From Actinomycetota bacterium (GTDB taxonomy: Bacteria; Actinomycetota; Thermoleophilia; Solirubrobacterales; Solirubrobacteraceae): 5,779 nt of DNA. The notes below the pieces were generated by a model. The model worked only from the letters and a program-made list of their open reading frames with translations. It did no database searches and was not told the origin of the DNA. This document shows positions 5,700 to 5,779 of this stretch, piece by piece (the first letter of the stretch is position 1; every line of letters starts with the position of its first letter). The DNA lies in assembly GCA_005788585.1 (NCBI GenBank), contig SYBY01000008.1:1-5779 (forward strand). The letters are read 5' to 3'. The translations under genes were made by a program, and so were the position numbers.

Positions 5700-5779
5700 C
5701 CAAGTAAATCGATATCCTGAAAGTCTGCACTGGTCTGAAGGCTTCCACTAAAGTCGTAGACTTTCCAGGTTTGTCCTAG
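5695..5779. other. AT-richer segment of different composition at the right edge (possible element end or chimeric join)
   Basis: By hand count 37 of 85 bases are G or C (about 44%), against 49 of 60 (about 82%) in 5631-5690. The change is abrupt and coincides with the point where the upstream minus-strand gene loses its frame. On the minus strand one frame is open from the window edge through this segment (VYDFSGSLQTSADFQDIDLL and flanks), but it is out of frame with the real gene beyond the junction. No transposase, integrase or recognisable gene is visible in the 85 bases. Confidence 0.7.
5716..5769. repeat. 54-bp imperfect inverted repeat (palindromic hairpin)
   Basis: The outer arms are CCTGAAAGTCT (5716-5726) and AGACTTTCCAGG (5758-5769), which are complementary except for one extra base. 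The centre holds GAAG-G-CTTC (5737-5745), so the two hairpins are nearly concentric. The right arm also forms its own small hairpin, AAAGTC-GTA-GACTTT (5750-5764), and AAAGTC recurs as a direct repeat 30 bp apart (5720 and 5750). There is no T-run after the stem, so a standard intrinsic terminator is unlikely. It could be the subterminal palindrome of a mobile element or an amplification artefact. Confidence 0.6.

Noticed and set aside
4393..5751. 452-codon open frame on the plus strand
   Set aside because: It is antisense to the 535-residue membrane protein, with an Arg/Glu/Asp-rich composition and no recognisable domain. The minus-strand protein has a coherent membrane topology and an ATGA-coupled start.
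5716..5779. Hairpin at the right edge as an intrinsic terminator or attC site
   Set aside because: No T-tract follows the stem on either strand, and the integron core sites (GTTRRRY/RYYYAAC) are not seen.
1..5779. tRNA, rRNA, CRISPR array, riboswitch or complete insertion sequence
   Set aside because: None was seen. Coding sequence fills nearly the whole window, and no tandem repeat-spacer pattern or RNA-gene motif is apparent.

Overview
The window is very GC-rich DNA, with almost every third codon position G or C. It looks like an actinobacterial or Thermoleophilia-type genome (Solirubrobacter/Conexibacter-like) rather than a proteobacterium. Three things support this: the codon usage, the general absence of strong Shine-Dalgarno sites, and TANNNT boxes placed directly upstream of start codons, as in leaderless transcripts. 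The lineage is an inference. It is a compact cell-surface glycan locus with essentially no free intergenic space.

Layout from left to right. (1) Positions 1-154, minus strand: the first 51 codons of a methionine-R-sulfoxide reductase (msrB), cut by the window edge. (2) Positions 151-1695, minus: a 514-residue polytopic membrane protein of the GT-C glycosyltransferase type, whose stop codon overlaps the msrB start (ATGA). (3) Positions 1718-3055, plus: an RfbH/DdhC/AscC-type CDP-4-keto-6-deoxyglucose-3-dehydrase (E1). The catalytic lysine is replaced by histidine and the [2Fe-2S] cysteine pattern is intact. It is divergent from gene 2 across 22 bp that hold a symmetric TANNNTA box. (4) Positions 3079-3942, plus: a secreted GH114-like endo-alpha-1,4-polygalactosaminidase-family protein, 23 bp after gene 3, with its own probable leaderless promoter. 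(5) Positions 3949-5556, minus: a second, 535-residue GT-C-like membrane protein, converging tail to tail on gene 4 with 6 bp between the stops. (6) Positions 5553-5699, minus: the C-terminal remnant of an unidentified gene, overlapping the start of gene 5 by ATGA.

How the genes may work together: E1 removes the C3 hydroxyl of a CDP-activated hexulose on the way to a 3,6-dideoxyhexose. The two membrane proteins would transfer sugars from polyprenyl-phosphate donors outside the membrane. The GH114 protein would trim or remodel an exported polysaccharide. This is inferred from families and adjacency. The E1 reductase partner and the CDP-glucose genes are not in the window.

The oddest part is the right end. 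Near position 5695 the sequence changes abruptly from about 82% GC (5631-5690) to about 44% GC (5695-5779), both counted by hand. The unidentified gene loses its reading frame there, and the AT-richer part contains a 54-bp imperfect palindrome. This is either the end of an inserted element or an assembly/amplification chimera.
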